64,000 bases of DNA, taken from the NCBI RefSeq assembly GCF_000165425.1, contig NW_001799634.1:249328-313327 (forward strand), read 5' to 3'. Of this stretch, positions 12,622 to 23,451 are shown one piece after another. The first letter of the stretch is position 1. Every line of letters begins with the position of its first letter. Under the pieces are notes generated by a model. That model made no database searches and had not been told where the DNA came from. It saw only the letters and a list, made by a program, of their open reading frames with translations. A program made the translations under genes and the position numbers. This DNA comes from Paramecium tetraurelia (taxonomy: Eukaryota > Ciliophora > Oligohymenophorea > Peniculida > Parameciidae).

Positions 12622-12730
12622 TATATTAATGAGAATTATAAAATTATAATTATGAATAAAGTAATGAGATATTTCATCAGATTTATATTAATTTTATATC
12701 ATAGATTAGAATTTAATATAAACTACAACA

Positions 12731-13859
12731 TCAACCTTGCAATCTCAATAAGCACTCTTGAATGAATGTTTTCGTATCCTTGATAATATAATACACCCTT
12801 TTCAGTTCATCGAATTGTCTATTCCTATACACAGCTTCTGTGTCACAGGAATCGCATTTATATTTATAGCATTTTTCACAGCAAGAATGTCCACAAGGGA
12901 TGTACGTTCTGGGTTTCTCAAAAAGGTTTTAGCATCTGCAACATCGAAGACTTAATTTGAGTTCAGTCTCTAAGACTTCTATTCTCAAAAGATGCTTCTA
13001 AATTTAGTTTTCTTAAGCAGATTTATCAATCTAATGATTCTATTGAATTAACTAATCCTTGAGAGACTGATTCTAAAATAATAATTACTATAGGAGAGAC
13101 TTATCATATTGAGTCTCAATATGTAATTTTGGGGAGACTTCGCTTGGTAAAGTTTGCAAAGTCTTTTTGTTTGATTCTTAATGATCTTTTAACTGTTTTT
13201 TAAGATTCTCTAACTAGTTTTAAAGATTTGATATGACACAGTTCAATTATTCAATTTGGGAATTGGAATTTTTGATTAAGGTGGTTTGTTTTTTGATAAT
13301 TTAATCCTAATCTTCAAGTTATGATAATAATTATTAAATAGATTATTGATTGTTTTCTTGAGAGTTCCTGTATGAAAATTATATTTTGTGAATATTATTG
13401 ACATTGATTGCATTGTCTTCATCGAACAGCAGTTCTTATTAATCAATTTGTTTCAATTTCAAAAGTAAATCATCATACTTTGTATCAACTTCAATTGTTT
13501 TGCTCTTAGAAAGAATGGCCTTTTGAGATTACTTATGCAATTCATCGATTTTTTGATCATAGTTTCTTTTTGTAATTTTCTCATTGAGTTATTGAAGATC
13601 TAATTGTTGCTGCAAAATAAGAAAGGATTGTTACTTTAAATTTTGAACATTGTGTACATGAAGGTGGAGAAGCTATCTTCATTACAAATGATTTATTTGT
13701 TTAAACATATTCTAGTTGTTTTTATAAAGATTCGATTTAAGATTTTAAAGAGTAAATATCATTATGCTCACTTTTTTATAGAAGCATTCTCCTTGAGGAG
13801 ATTTCAGGAGTTGTAGCAGTTGGTGTTCTTTTTTGCAGTTTTCTTAAATTAGGTAGCAT
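12731..13859 (-). CDS. Coiled-coil protein with C-terminal RING finger (putative E3 ubiquitin ligase)
   Basis: A 367-residue protein: disordered N-terminus, a CxxC pair (CTQC) near residue 75, a long coiled coil, then a compact C-terminal zinc finger. The finger reads CCRC, then PCGHSCCEKC, then CDSC with nothing but about 40 residues after it, the cysteine and histidine spacing of a C3HC4 RING. RING fingers recruit ubiquitin-charged E2 enzymes, so an E3 ligase role is inferred; the substrate is unknown. One 25-nt intron at 13610-13634 (ending CAG) is required to join the N-terminal exon to the coiled coil. It diverges from the IQ-motif gene upstream with a 96-nt gap. Confidence 0.75.
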
Positions 13860-13955
13860 TTTTAGTTATTTTTAATTAAAAATTAATGAGACGAAACTTA
13901 TTGATATGAGAATATAGGAATTAATTCAATTAAAAATATAAAATTTATAAATAAT

Positions 13956-14684
13956 ATGTTTAACAAAAAGAATCTCTTGCTAAACATAGTAGAACTCTAT
14001 TATGAGCAAGTAGAATAGATGGAGAAAAACTATGATACTGACAATAGATATGCCACAAAAATCTAGTCTTATTATCGAATGTATGTGTTGCATAAATCTT
14101 ACAAAAAGAATTAAAATGCAACAATCACAATTCAAAAATATTGCAGAGCCTATCTGGCAAGATAACTAGTAAAATAGAAATTGAGTGAATGCAAAAACAG
14201 AAGAAATGTATCTACTATTCTCATATTCCATTAGATTATTTATCTCTCTCATTAAGCATAAACAATCCAAAGATATTTCAGAGGCTATATTTATCGTAAA
14301 TATGTTCATGACTTTTACCTCAGAAAAAAGCAACTGGAACAAATGAATATCAAAAATCAAAACTTCCTGCAAGAATTACGCTCAAAAGCTGAATAAGAAA
14401 AGTAAGAAGAGAAAATCAGACATGAATAAGCTGCCAAATAAGAGTTCATGAAACTAGCGACTAATTTACATCATTTAACATCAACCAAGTCTCAACCAGG
14501 AATCTATAAGCCTCCCTTTGCAAAAGAAAATCCAAAGGCCTTTGATATTGAAGTTGAAACTTAATTAAAAATTGCATTTCAAACAAATATTCAATGGAAA
14601 ACCCAAAAAAGAAGTGGAAGTGCCCAAAGAGCAGTCACCAGTCAAGGATTCAGAATCAGACCACAATCGTAGAAACTCAAATGA
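13956..14684 (+). CDS. SPATA17: SPATA17-like IQ-motif protein (ciliary)
   Basis: An intron-free 242-residue protein with three IQ-type calmodulin-binding helices: ATKIQSYYRMYVLHKSYKK, TITIQKYCRAYLARQ and AQTIQRYFRGYIYRKY, each with the IQxxxRxxxxR pattern. The C-terminal part contains a LHHLTSTKSQPGIYKPPFAK segment that matches the conserved post-IQ region of SPATA17, a protein of motile cilia and flagella in animals and protists. A highly charged coiled-coil stretch links the two. In a ciliate a ciliary/axonemal role, probably calmodulin-linked, is likely. The stop TGA at 14682 lies 30 nt from the stop of the convergent DHHC-like gene. Confidence 0.7.
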
Positions 14685-14714
14685 TTTCATATAAATGTAT
14701 TGTTTTACTGTAAT

Positions 14715-15448
14715 TCAAAACACATATAATACTATTAGATTGATTAGAAACAAAGGCAAGAATAGAATACTGAGGTAGTAATAGAATAAATTGCCTTGCC
14801 CAATACATCTTCCTAAAAAGTTGCTATGATGATGGAACTCTCTTACGCATACATTACAAGTCTCGCAATGATAAGTGTCTTTTCGATAATGAACTATTTC
14901 ACAAATCTTGGATAATAGAGACTGAAAATACCTAACAAGTATTATGTTTATTGAGAGTCTCTTGAAGGGCTGTGTTGATTCCAGGATTGATAAGAGCTGC
15001 AATCACATACCCTAAAAGTTCTAAGACATTGATTATGATTGTAATGCAAAATTAAATGGTTTTTTGTTTTCTTTTTGTAAACTGGAAATACGTAATGACA
15101 AACAGTGCAATTATCACTAGTAGATTGATTATCCATTATGGACTAATAGCAAAGGTTGGCTCATCATTAATAAAAATAAAAGGAGTGTAGTTTCCGAAAT
15201 GTCGATTCCACACTTTTGCTTTGTTCAATTTCTATCTTAGTCTCATCATCTGAATCTTAATCGAAATACTATTCCTCTTCTTTCATCTTATTGATTTTCA
15301 TTTCTATTTATGAAATTTCAGAATCATCCAATTCTTTCTCGATTGGTTTCTTTGAATCCTCTATGTTGTATTTGATATCTTCTTCATCGAATTACACATT
15401 CATATCATCATCATCATCGTCTTGCTTTTCAAAATACTCAAAATCCAT
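14715..15448 (-). CDS. DHHC-family palmitoyltransferase homologue lacking the catalytic cysteine
   Basis: A 224-residue protein with an acidic N-terminus, two hydrophobic spans (LLVIIALFVITYF and FCITIIINVLELLGYVIAAL), a cysteine-rich zinc domain and a final hydrophobic span. The zinc domain keeps the family pattern CQIC, HCETCNVC, four residues, then the active tetrapeptide, five residues, C, four residues, N; but the tetrapeptide is HHHS instead of DHHC. Ser at the acyl-accepting position means it should not transfer palmitate by the known mechanism. It also ends after the third span instead of the usual four. Introns: 14907-14931 (25 nt) and, to join the acidic N-terminus, 15236-15269 (34 nt); both end AAG. 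An alternative start is a later ATG pair near 15250. Possibly a scaffold or pseudo-enzyme. Confidence 0.75.
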
Positions 15449-15521
15449 AAAGTAATTATTTTACTAAATGAGATTGAAAAAATAATTAAGTTTATTTTTC
15501 TTTTTATTAATAACCTGAAAA

Positions 15522-17804
15522 ATGTAAAGGGAAGCAAGAGTAAATAATAGATTGGAATAAGATAAAAAGGTTAGGCAGAATTAAATTTCAGAATTGATTA
15601 AAATATTTGAGGAAGATTAAATACAAACAGATATTGCTTAATAATTTTCGAATTAGCTTGAATAGGCTGCTTTCGAATTATCAGGTGGTGAGAATACTAG
15701 GGAGTATAGAACTAGATTAAATACAGTCAAAATTCGATTAAATGGCACCAAAGGTAAGTTATTATTATTACAAAATTAGGCCAATTTATTCGATAGGTTC
15801 TATTGTAAAGTATTATGACTCCTTTAGAGTTGATGGCATTCGATATGTCTAAATTAAATGAAAATACAATATAAGCATTCTTGGAACAAAATAATAGATA
15901 ATTTCCTCAAAAGAATGTCTCCAATAGATTAGGTTCAAGAATAGTTGTGGATAAAGATCTTACTTAAAATTCAAATGAAAAACCAAAGGAATCAAATAAT
16001 GATTTATAAATTAATTCATAACAAGAAGAAAAAGAGTAAGCTAATGCAGACAATTTTAATTAACTTGTCTAAAATAAACCTACTGAATTCAATGTCCCTG
16101 AAGTAAAACAGCAGCATATTGATCAACCTCAACAGACATCCACAATCACTGAAACAGAAAAAATTGATTTTGCTCCTTAAGAAGAACCCATCTAATAATT
16201 TGAAGAATATGTCGATTATGTATTAATCATATAATTTTTAGAGTTTTGAATATAATCAAAAATAAAGAGATTTCGTAGAGGGAAATGACTTTCCTAACAT
16301 TGAAGAACTCTAAATCAATGAAATCAAATAAAATAATCTTTAAGATGATTTAATTGCAAATAGTCCATTGCCCTCTGACAATGTATTGAATTAAGAATTT
16401 CTGTAAGACGACCCTTTGGTTGATGGTCCAAAAGAGAATGCTTAAACTAAAATTTTGGATTCTCAAATACAAGAAGAGGAATAGCAATATTATGAACATG
16501 AATGCAGTTTCCAAATAAAGGAATAATAATTGATAGACGCCAAAATTCAAAATGAAATTATAGATCCTTAAGCTGATCATCCATTAGCTGAATTTGCAGT
16601 TTAGACAAGTGATTAAAAAGATAATTTTCAATAAGAATAATAAAATCATATTTAGAATTTCAAACAGGAAACCAACCATATTCATACTCATAATTTTGAA
16701 CAATAAATATATTAAAAAGTAATGGATTAACATACATAATAAAATTTTAAAGATATTAAATAATAAAAAGAAGAGAGTACTGAATAACTACCCCAAAATT
16801 ACGAAGAATTCTTCTAATTTATTGAGAAAAGGGATAAATAATTTGAAAATTAAATCAATCAATTGATAGACTAAAATAAAACTTTGACAGAATAATTTTA
16901 TAAAGTCCAAATAGAAAATTAGGTTCAACAAGAAAATTTGGAAATTTAAAATCTTAACTATTAAAATCGCATTTAATAGTTAATCAACGAAAACAATATT
17001 TTAAAACTATCTTTTCAATAAAATGAATAGCAATAGTAGCAATCACTTGCCCATTTAAAAGAATAATCATTAATTGAAAAAGCTTAATTTTAACAGGTTT
17101 ATCAAAGCTAATTATCCACCCAACAGAAACACAAAGAATTCCTAGAATAAATTAAATTTAACTTGGATTTTAGAAGAGACGCAGTTCTTAAAATATAACA
17201 ATCCAGTTAATCTAGTGTTAATTTGGAAGATGAAATTGGTTAGATGCAAGATATTTTAGCCAAACAAAATGTGTTTGAAAATAATTATTAAGTGAATACC
17301 CAAACAAACGAGATTCAAACATTCAATCAATAATTTTGGGCATCTGAAAATGATGCTTAGACCATTGGCACTATGGTTAATGCAGATTCTGGTTCGACAT
17401 AAATTCGCAGAAATAAAGAAGCATTGAATACAGAAGTTTAAGAGGAGGTTGAATAATTCTAAGTATAGAGTGAGGCTCAAAATTTTGGAGAAACAAATTA
17501 GACGAGAGTCGTTTAATAAACAGGAGAGAACACTTCATTTAAGAATTCTCTTTAAGAGTAAACCAATTCGGAAAAAGAACAGTAAATACGTGATCAAGTG
17601 TAAAATAAGAGAACAAACAATATCAAATAAACTGATTAAGACGTGTAGGGTTTAAAAAATGGGGAAGATTAAGGTCTACAAGAACAGCAGCAGTTCAGTT
17701 AGATTAAAAATAATCACAATAAAGGAAGTGAAGTTTAAATGAATCAATTAAAGAAAAGATAGTAAGTTAAAAGATCTAATGTTCCTGAATCAGTATTTGA
17801 TTGA
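15522..17804 (+). CDS. Gln-rich coiled-coil protein
   Basis: A 744-residue protein dominated by Gln (mostly TAA/TAG codons), Asn, Glu and Lys. The first 80 residues are a charged coiled coil with an N-terminal MQREARVNNRLEQDK; the middle and C-terminal parts alternate disordered and heptad-rich stretches. No catalytic motif, transmembrane span or zinc finger is visible. Introns of 26 nt (15754-15779) and 22 nt (16220-16241) keep a single frame; the spliced length is a multiple of three. Under the standard code this gene would look like noncoding DNA. It diverges from the DHHC-like gene with a 73-nt gap. Unknown function; structural or scaffold roles are plausible. Confidence 0.65.
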
Positions 17805-18010
17805 AAATGAAATATTGAATAATTTATACCAATAGAAAGAATTGTGTGTATATGAAGAAATACCTCACATAATTGTGTAAGTTTCTCATTATTTAAAGTT
17901 CTAATCTAAAATATATCTAGATTATATTTATAGTTTCTGTTTGTATTTTTATATAGTAGTTCAAATCTTAAATAAGCATTTGATTGTCCAAATTAATATT
18001 TTATTAAAAG

Positions 18011-18545
18011 ATGTCTTGGAGAAAACCAAAAGTCCTTCATTAAGAAAGTGGAAATGGCTATGAAATAAGAGGATTCACTGAACCAACTTTCAAAAGAGTT
18101 CCTCATTGTCACAACGATGATGATATTGATGTTGACATTCCAAATGGGGACCTTGAATTTGGTAAGAAGATGTACGGTTAAGCATGTGCTGGTTGCCACG
18201 ATTTAGGTATATATACAGGTCTATTTTCAAAGACAGTGATCTTGATCAAGGACCAGCATTGAGAAATTCTTATTTGAGAAGATTAGGATCTAACAAGAAG
18301 TTTTCTAATTATGGATGGGATTTGAGAGCAAGAAGATTATATTGGACAAGAAAATTATTGTGGGATTTCTTATAAAATCCAGAGAAAATGTTTTTGGATA
18401 CTAACATGCAATTTGATGGAGTACTTTATTAACAAAATATTTTTAGATCCAAGATCCAAGAACTCTAGGCAGTATAATCGACTACATGTAATATTTAACA
18501 GTGTATACTCACGATCATAGAGGATCAAAAAGACCCATCTTTTGA
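18011..18545 (+). CDS. Cytochrome c, divergent, with N-terminal extension
   Basis: A 160-residue mitochondrial-type c cytochrome, the electron carrier between complexes III and IV. The core starts GDLEFGKKMYGQACAGCHDL, aligning with the start of ordinary cytochrome c and giving the haem-binding CxxCH. Later come QGPALRN, FSNYGW, W...LLWDFLQNPEKMF and the axial-ligand candidate Met in TNMQFDG, in the family order. Two 26-nt introns (18207-18232, ending AAG; 18421-18446) are needed to keep these elements in one frame. Odd features: about 45 residues precede the core, acidic just before it, and the centre is expanded and basic. A c-type subunit of a ciliate respiratory complex is an alternative. 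Confidence 0.75.
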
Positions 18546-19197
18546 AACAGAATCAAATATATATATAAGCATAGCATTAAAATTTTAATATATCTTTTAT
18601 ACATAAGCTAGGCAATATTATATTCACAAATAAACTATGTAAAATAATAATTGTCATTTATTTATTTTATAACAAAAATAACATCCATTTTCATAATTTT
18701 TTCACATTAATGTAGTCTGATCCAACTTAATTAAAAATCATTGAATTTAATAGGTGGAGGCAAGTTACACATTTATTCAGTTGGTTCAAAATAAGATCCT
18801 ATTAAGACTTAATGAATCTGATTTAGAAGAAGTAAAAGAGACCTTAAATCCAAAACTACTTATAAATATGACCTAAAACCAAAAAATTGAATTCTTTGCT
18901 TGCAATATTGAAATGTTAAGTTTTTCTGCATATTTTTTAGCAAGTTTTTCACATATCATTTATATTAGCATTGCATTGCATTATAATTATAAAATATTTA
19001 TGTTTTATTTACGAATACAACTATAAAGATTTTGTGATATTCAATTTTAATAATCATACTAACCTTGTTATCGAATTGAAAGTTGGTAAATGTAATTTAA
19101 TACCTCTTCTTTCATTATATTAGATTATATATATTATAATAAAAATGAAAGAGATTTAAATGATAAATGTTATATAATATTTAAACTTAACTAGAAA
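18546..19197. other. Gap between genes; possible degenerate frame
   Basis: About 650 nt of AT-rich DNA. On the + strand a frame is open from about 18753 to 19220 after an upstream TGA, with no ATG near its start; the first 50 codons read like protein, the rest does not, and it runs into the 3' end of the convergent gene. I see no family and treat it as chance or a decayed fragment. Confidence 0.3.
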
Positions 19198-19871
19198 TCA
19201 TTAGTTTTTGAGTATTGAGCTTTGAACGAATCTGGATTAAACCTTTTTTGCTTATTAGGTTTATTGGTCTATTTATGCTTAAGAACCATATATTTTGTTC
19301 CAATCAATTTAACTCTTTGTGTTAACATCTGATACTAACTCATTGCATATAGATGATTTTTGGGATTAAATTATTTCTGTTGGCAATAAAACATCATCTT
19401 TAGAAATGGTCTAATTCAATTTATTTTACTCTTATATTTCCTAATATTAAATCTAAAATACTTTTTAAACACGTTCTTCATCCCAATTATAAAGATGCTT
19501 CAAATAGTTTTTAAGAACTTTTATACTCTTTTGCATGCTGCTTTCACAGTAAATAGCAACTGAAGATTTTTTAATTTTTGTCCAAAACTCTTTTTAGAAA
19601 ACATTTTTACATGCAAGAATAATCTTGAAGCTTCCAATGAATCTTAAAAATTGATGTGTATGTTTAAATAGTAGATTCCGTATGCTTTCATAGATTGATC
19701 ATTGTCAATGCAATTTATAATAGCACATATATTATATTGTTTTAAGCTCTCCAATGTGCTTTCAATGGACTCAATAGTAGTTGTTTTCTCTAGATTGCAA
19801 AAAGGATTAACAAACTCCTATTCGACAACATAAAGATTAACTCCTTCATCTAATCTAAATGCAATGTACAT
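19198..19871 (-). CDS. Dual-specificity-phosphatase-like protein with degenerate active site
   Basis: A 216-residue protein. The arrangement ICAIINCIDND, then YGIYYLNIHINFQDSLEASR, then a helix and VAIYCESSMQKSIKVLKNYL resembles a dual-specificity phosphatase: the last segment occupies the place of the signature HCxxGxxRS loop. Here the loop is YCESSMQKS: the Cys remains, but His is Tyr, Gly is Ser and the phosphate-binding Arg is Lys. I therefore infer a pseudophosphatase or a strongly altered enzyme. The C-terminal 70 residues are Gln-rich and disordered. One 23-nt intron at 19588-19610 restores the frame; its 3' end reads GAG, which is unusual here. The family call rests on pattern matching only. 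Confidence 0.5.
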
Positions 19872-20091
19872 TTATTTTATATTAATTATTTACGTTGTTT
19901 TAATTGCAACATAAAGATTAATGGTTAGCTATAAATTATGAAAAATATTCTATAAATCAATTAGAAATCATTATTCAATCAGTATTCTACAAAATTAATG
20001 AAATATACATATATTCGAAAATAAAACTTCTTCTAATTTCCTTTTCTATTAATATATCAATAATAATAATAGCAATAAAATAAATATTGAA

Positions 20092-22344
20092 ATGGATTAG
20101 ACATTGTATCAGAACATTTAGAAAAAATTAGAAAACAAAATAGATTACAGTAACAGGAATGATGATCTTAAGAATTTGTTACTTGAGTGCAATAAGATCT
20201 AGAATGTATGATTCATTTTTAAATTAAGAATATACTAGGTTATAAAATAATGACTCTGGTATTTTCAGCAATTCAAAAATCTGGACAAAGAGTTCTTCTG
20301 ATGGATTAGGATCAAATATAAATAATAAAGAGCTGTAAATCTTTGGCTATCTTGGGATATCTTCATGATCAAGAATAAATTAAAATGATCAATAAAGACA
20401 AAGAATTCAGAGAAAATATAAGAGTCCAAATACAAGATCTTCAACAATAGGGTAATTTAGAGAAAGCTTTCTTACTGGATGAAGTAATGAAATACAAAAG
20501 TAGAGAAAATATAGAGGAATATACAGAAATAAGCAAAACCATTAAAACTATGGTAAACTTATTGATAGATTTTGGAAATGATTCATTTAATTTTACCTAA
20601 ATCTTTGATGTGATCCTCAATGCATTGCTGCTTACAGGAAATAATAGTACGATTGGAAGAGATTACCAATTGTTGTCTATTTTAGATAAATTACAGAAGC
20701 TTCTCGATGATACCAGGTCACCCTATTTATGGACTATCGTAATGGAATCAATATTAAATGCTTCGACCTATATGGAAAAACCGACAGATTTAGTGCAGCC
20801 TAATATGATAACAAGAATAATCTTATTCAAAGTAAAGTAATTTAATAAGTTAGATTCCATATATTGAGGATATCTTTAAGTATTTTGGTAAGTATTTAGG
20901 AAGATGCTATAAGTTTGAATATAAGATGTTCGAATCTATGTTAAATTTCGGAATTACCCAATAAACACTTGACTTGATATTGTAATTTAGCAAATAATTT
21001 GTTAAAGACTATTAAATGGAAATTTTAGTAGAGATGAGAAAAAATCTTATTCCTAGTCTAATAAAGTATATGAAAATAATCAATTGTTTTGAACAGATCT
21101 AAAATTTATTTACTTATTTCTTAATTTCATCCCTTTAATAGGTAGGAGATCCTTAACTAGACTAATAACATTTTTCTGAAATTATCACCAATTACTATAA
21201 TTATTTTGATTTGTATAACGATAAATAATTGCAGAGAATTGCTAATTTTCTTGCTTTGTTACCACATAATTAAAAGAAAAGGGAATTTAAAAATTATGAC
21301 CTTTTAGAGTCAAAATTAAAAAAAAAATATATATCAATGCCATCATCAATATCAAATTAACTATAGTAAAGCGAACAAATTCAAGGTTGGTTCCAAGAGG
21401 ATAATCCACAAATCGAGGATAAACAGCCGAAATTAATAGGCTTGAGAAATTTATTAAATAGTAAGAATTTTCATATTTTAAGCATGCTACTTGAACAGTT
21501 TTATCTAAGCACTCTTTTGGACTTTGGATTTCAGAAATCTTATATTAAATGAATTTAAAAGAGAAGAAATTGTATTTTTAAAACCATATAGTTTAAAAAC
21601 AAATTTTCTTAGAGTATTTATCATCTTGATGTATTTATTAGTGTTTCTTGTTCTTGGATTCAATGAGTGATGAAATTGATTACACACCATTATTATTAAA
21701 AAGATCCTTGAGAGAACCTTATAAAACAGATGATAGACAGTAAGATGCAGCTGAATTTGGTGTTCATTTATTTGAAGATATGGAAAAAAATTTTGATTAA
21801 GAAGAATACGTAACTCAATTATGTTTATTGTTTATAGAAAAAAATAAAAGAGATATTTTATGGTATGTCCAAATCAACCTTCTAGTGTAAAAATTGTGAT
21901 AAGCCAACCAAAGGACCAGATGAAGAATTTATGTACATTACGTTGAACTTTGAAAACAATAGAAAAGAAAAAGATGAAATAGAAAAAATGATTCTAAGAC
22001 ATTAAATGAAGGAATAAATTACATTTAATTGTGAGCAATGTAGAAAGACAAGTCAAAGTACTCGTACTTTGGAATTTTCAAAATTACCTAAAAACATAAT
22101 TATTTAAATTAATAGATTTGAATTCCAAAATGGAGAGAGATCTAAAATTAATGATCAAATCAATTTAAAACCAAAAATATAAATAAAAGAGAACCAAAAA
22201 TAATTAACCTATGAATTGTATTCAATTATTATACATTTTGGATAAATACCAGATGCCGGTCATTACACTGTATATTGCAAAGTGAAAGAGGAATGGTATC
22301 GATATGATGATAGCATTGTAACTAAGATTGATGGGAGATTTTGA
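20092..22344 (+). CDS. Ubiquitin-specific protease (USP) with long N-terminal region; last exon frameshifted
   Basis: A cysteine protease that removes ubiquitin from proteins. The catalytic core starts with GLRNLLNTCYLNSFIQALFW (Cys about residue 442); the intron at 21461-21482 splits this box, and only its removal brings the Cys into frame. Then come RQDAAEFGVHLFEDME, a zinc-ribbon CKNCDKP...CEQCRK, and the histidine box AGHYTVYCK with EEWYRYDDS. The first 440 residues are helical without a recognised domain. Other introns: 20206-20228, 20832-20853, 21614-21641, 21810-21837. Odd point: at 22333-22335 (GGG) one base too many makes the frame stop at TGA 22342; the missing C-terminal strand lies in the next frame to 22441. 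Confidence 0.88.
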
Positions 22345-22441
22345 CAGAGTTTAAAGAAATTTCAAGTAACTTATAAATTAATCTTATAATAGAAAAGAAG
22401 AAACCCCATATCTATTATTCTTTAGAAGAATAAACGGATGA
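22345..22441 (+). other. Out-of-frame C-terminal tail of the USP
   Basis: If one base of the GGG at 22333-22335 is skipped, translation runs through this stretch and ends NRKEETPYLLFFRRING before TGA 22439-22441. The motif PYLLFFRR is the normal last strand of USP domains (AYLLFY+R), so this is the gene's true 3' coding end, displaced by a frameshift. Confidence 0.75.
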
Positions 22442-23451
22442 AATGACATAAAATATTTTTTTCATTTTATTGTTATCTACAATATTTTTAAAAATACTGA
22501 ATTTGATTGAATTATATCCATATGTTAGCACTTTTTCTAAGAATTAAAGGTCTTATTATAAATCCCTCTCTTTTACAATCAAATTTTAAGGTTATTAAAA
22601 TTATAAATTGATCTTACTTCCTAAGTATTGTAATATATTGATAGCTCAAATTCTAGGTTGAGACTGCTCAAATCTAATCTAGTTATTTTTTTTATAATTT
22701 CGATCTTTCAAGTACAACATTCGATGTTTAGAATTGTATTCATCTATGATAATACCCATGAGCTATGTAAATCATCAACTATACATATTTCTCCTAAAAT
22801 TATCCATACCAATTAGTGCTTTTGATTAATAGATTTGAGATACTCTCAAAATAAGAATTTGATCATTGAATGAGAATAACTTGGTCAAAAAAACAAAATA
22901 AAATATGCAATAAAAATGATTATGGCTGAGTAAATCCAAAAAGGAGGTTCCTAAGTAAATAATATTGAAATAATTGAACCTTGCCATTAATAATAGAATA
23001 TTATATTATAATCAGTCAGTAAAGTACCATTACAGCAGATAATATGAATAATTATTTTAGAATCTGTATCACACTAGAGCCTAGAAGGTTCTATTTCAAA
23101 TTTAAGTAAATTGTTTTTGGATACAAAAAAATAAGCAAATTCAATAAAATACTAAACAATAACTTCTCCTTAAATTTATCCTAGCGCAAGCTTAATTAAT
23201 AATGAAGATAATTTTGAATCATGAGATATAGAAACAATTATATTACTATAAGGAGATCAAATAAAATAATTAAAATTATTAGGTAAATTAAAGGCAATCC
23301 AAAAATGAGATCAAAATGGTCATTGATAAGATAGTATAAACAAAACAATATGTGATATTGATAAAATTTCTTAATTTTCTAAATTAAATCGAATTTGAAT
23401 GAATTTTTTACTTCATAAATAAAAATAAAATAATAATTGGAAAAATTTTCA
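22442..23451. other. 1-kb gap without a confident gene
   Basis: AT-rich DNA with scattered TGA in all frames. Several + strand frames stay open for 50-60 codons, as expected by chance when only TGA stops. One (about 22888-23055) contains KYAIKMI, like the lysine strand of a protein kinase, but no glycine loop or later kinase motif was found. Nothing annotated with confidence. Confidence 0.35.

Noticed and set aside
18753-19220. + strand open frame upstream of the phosphatase-like gene
   Set aside because: No start codon after the preceding TGA, later half is AT-rich and runs into the convergent gene; chance frames of this length are expected when only TGA stops.
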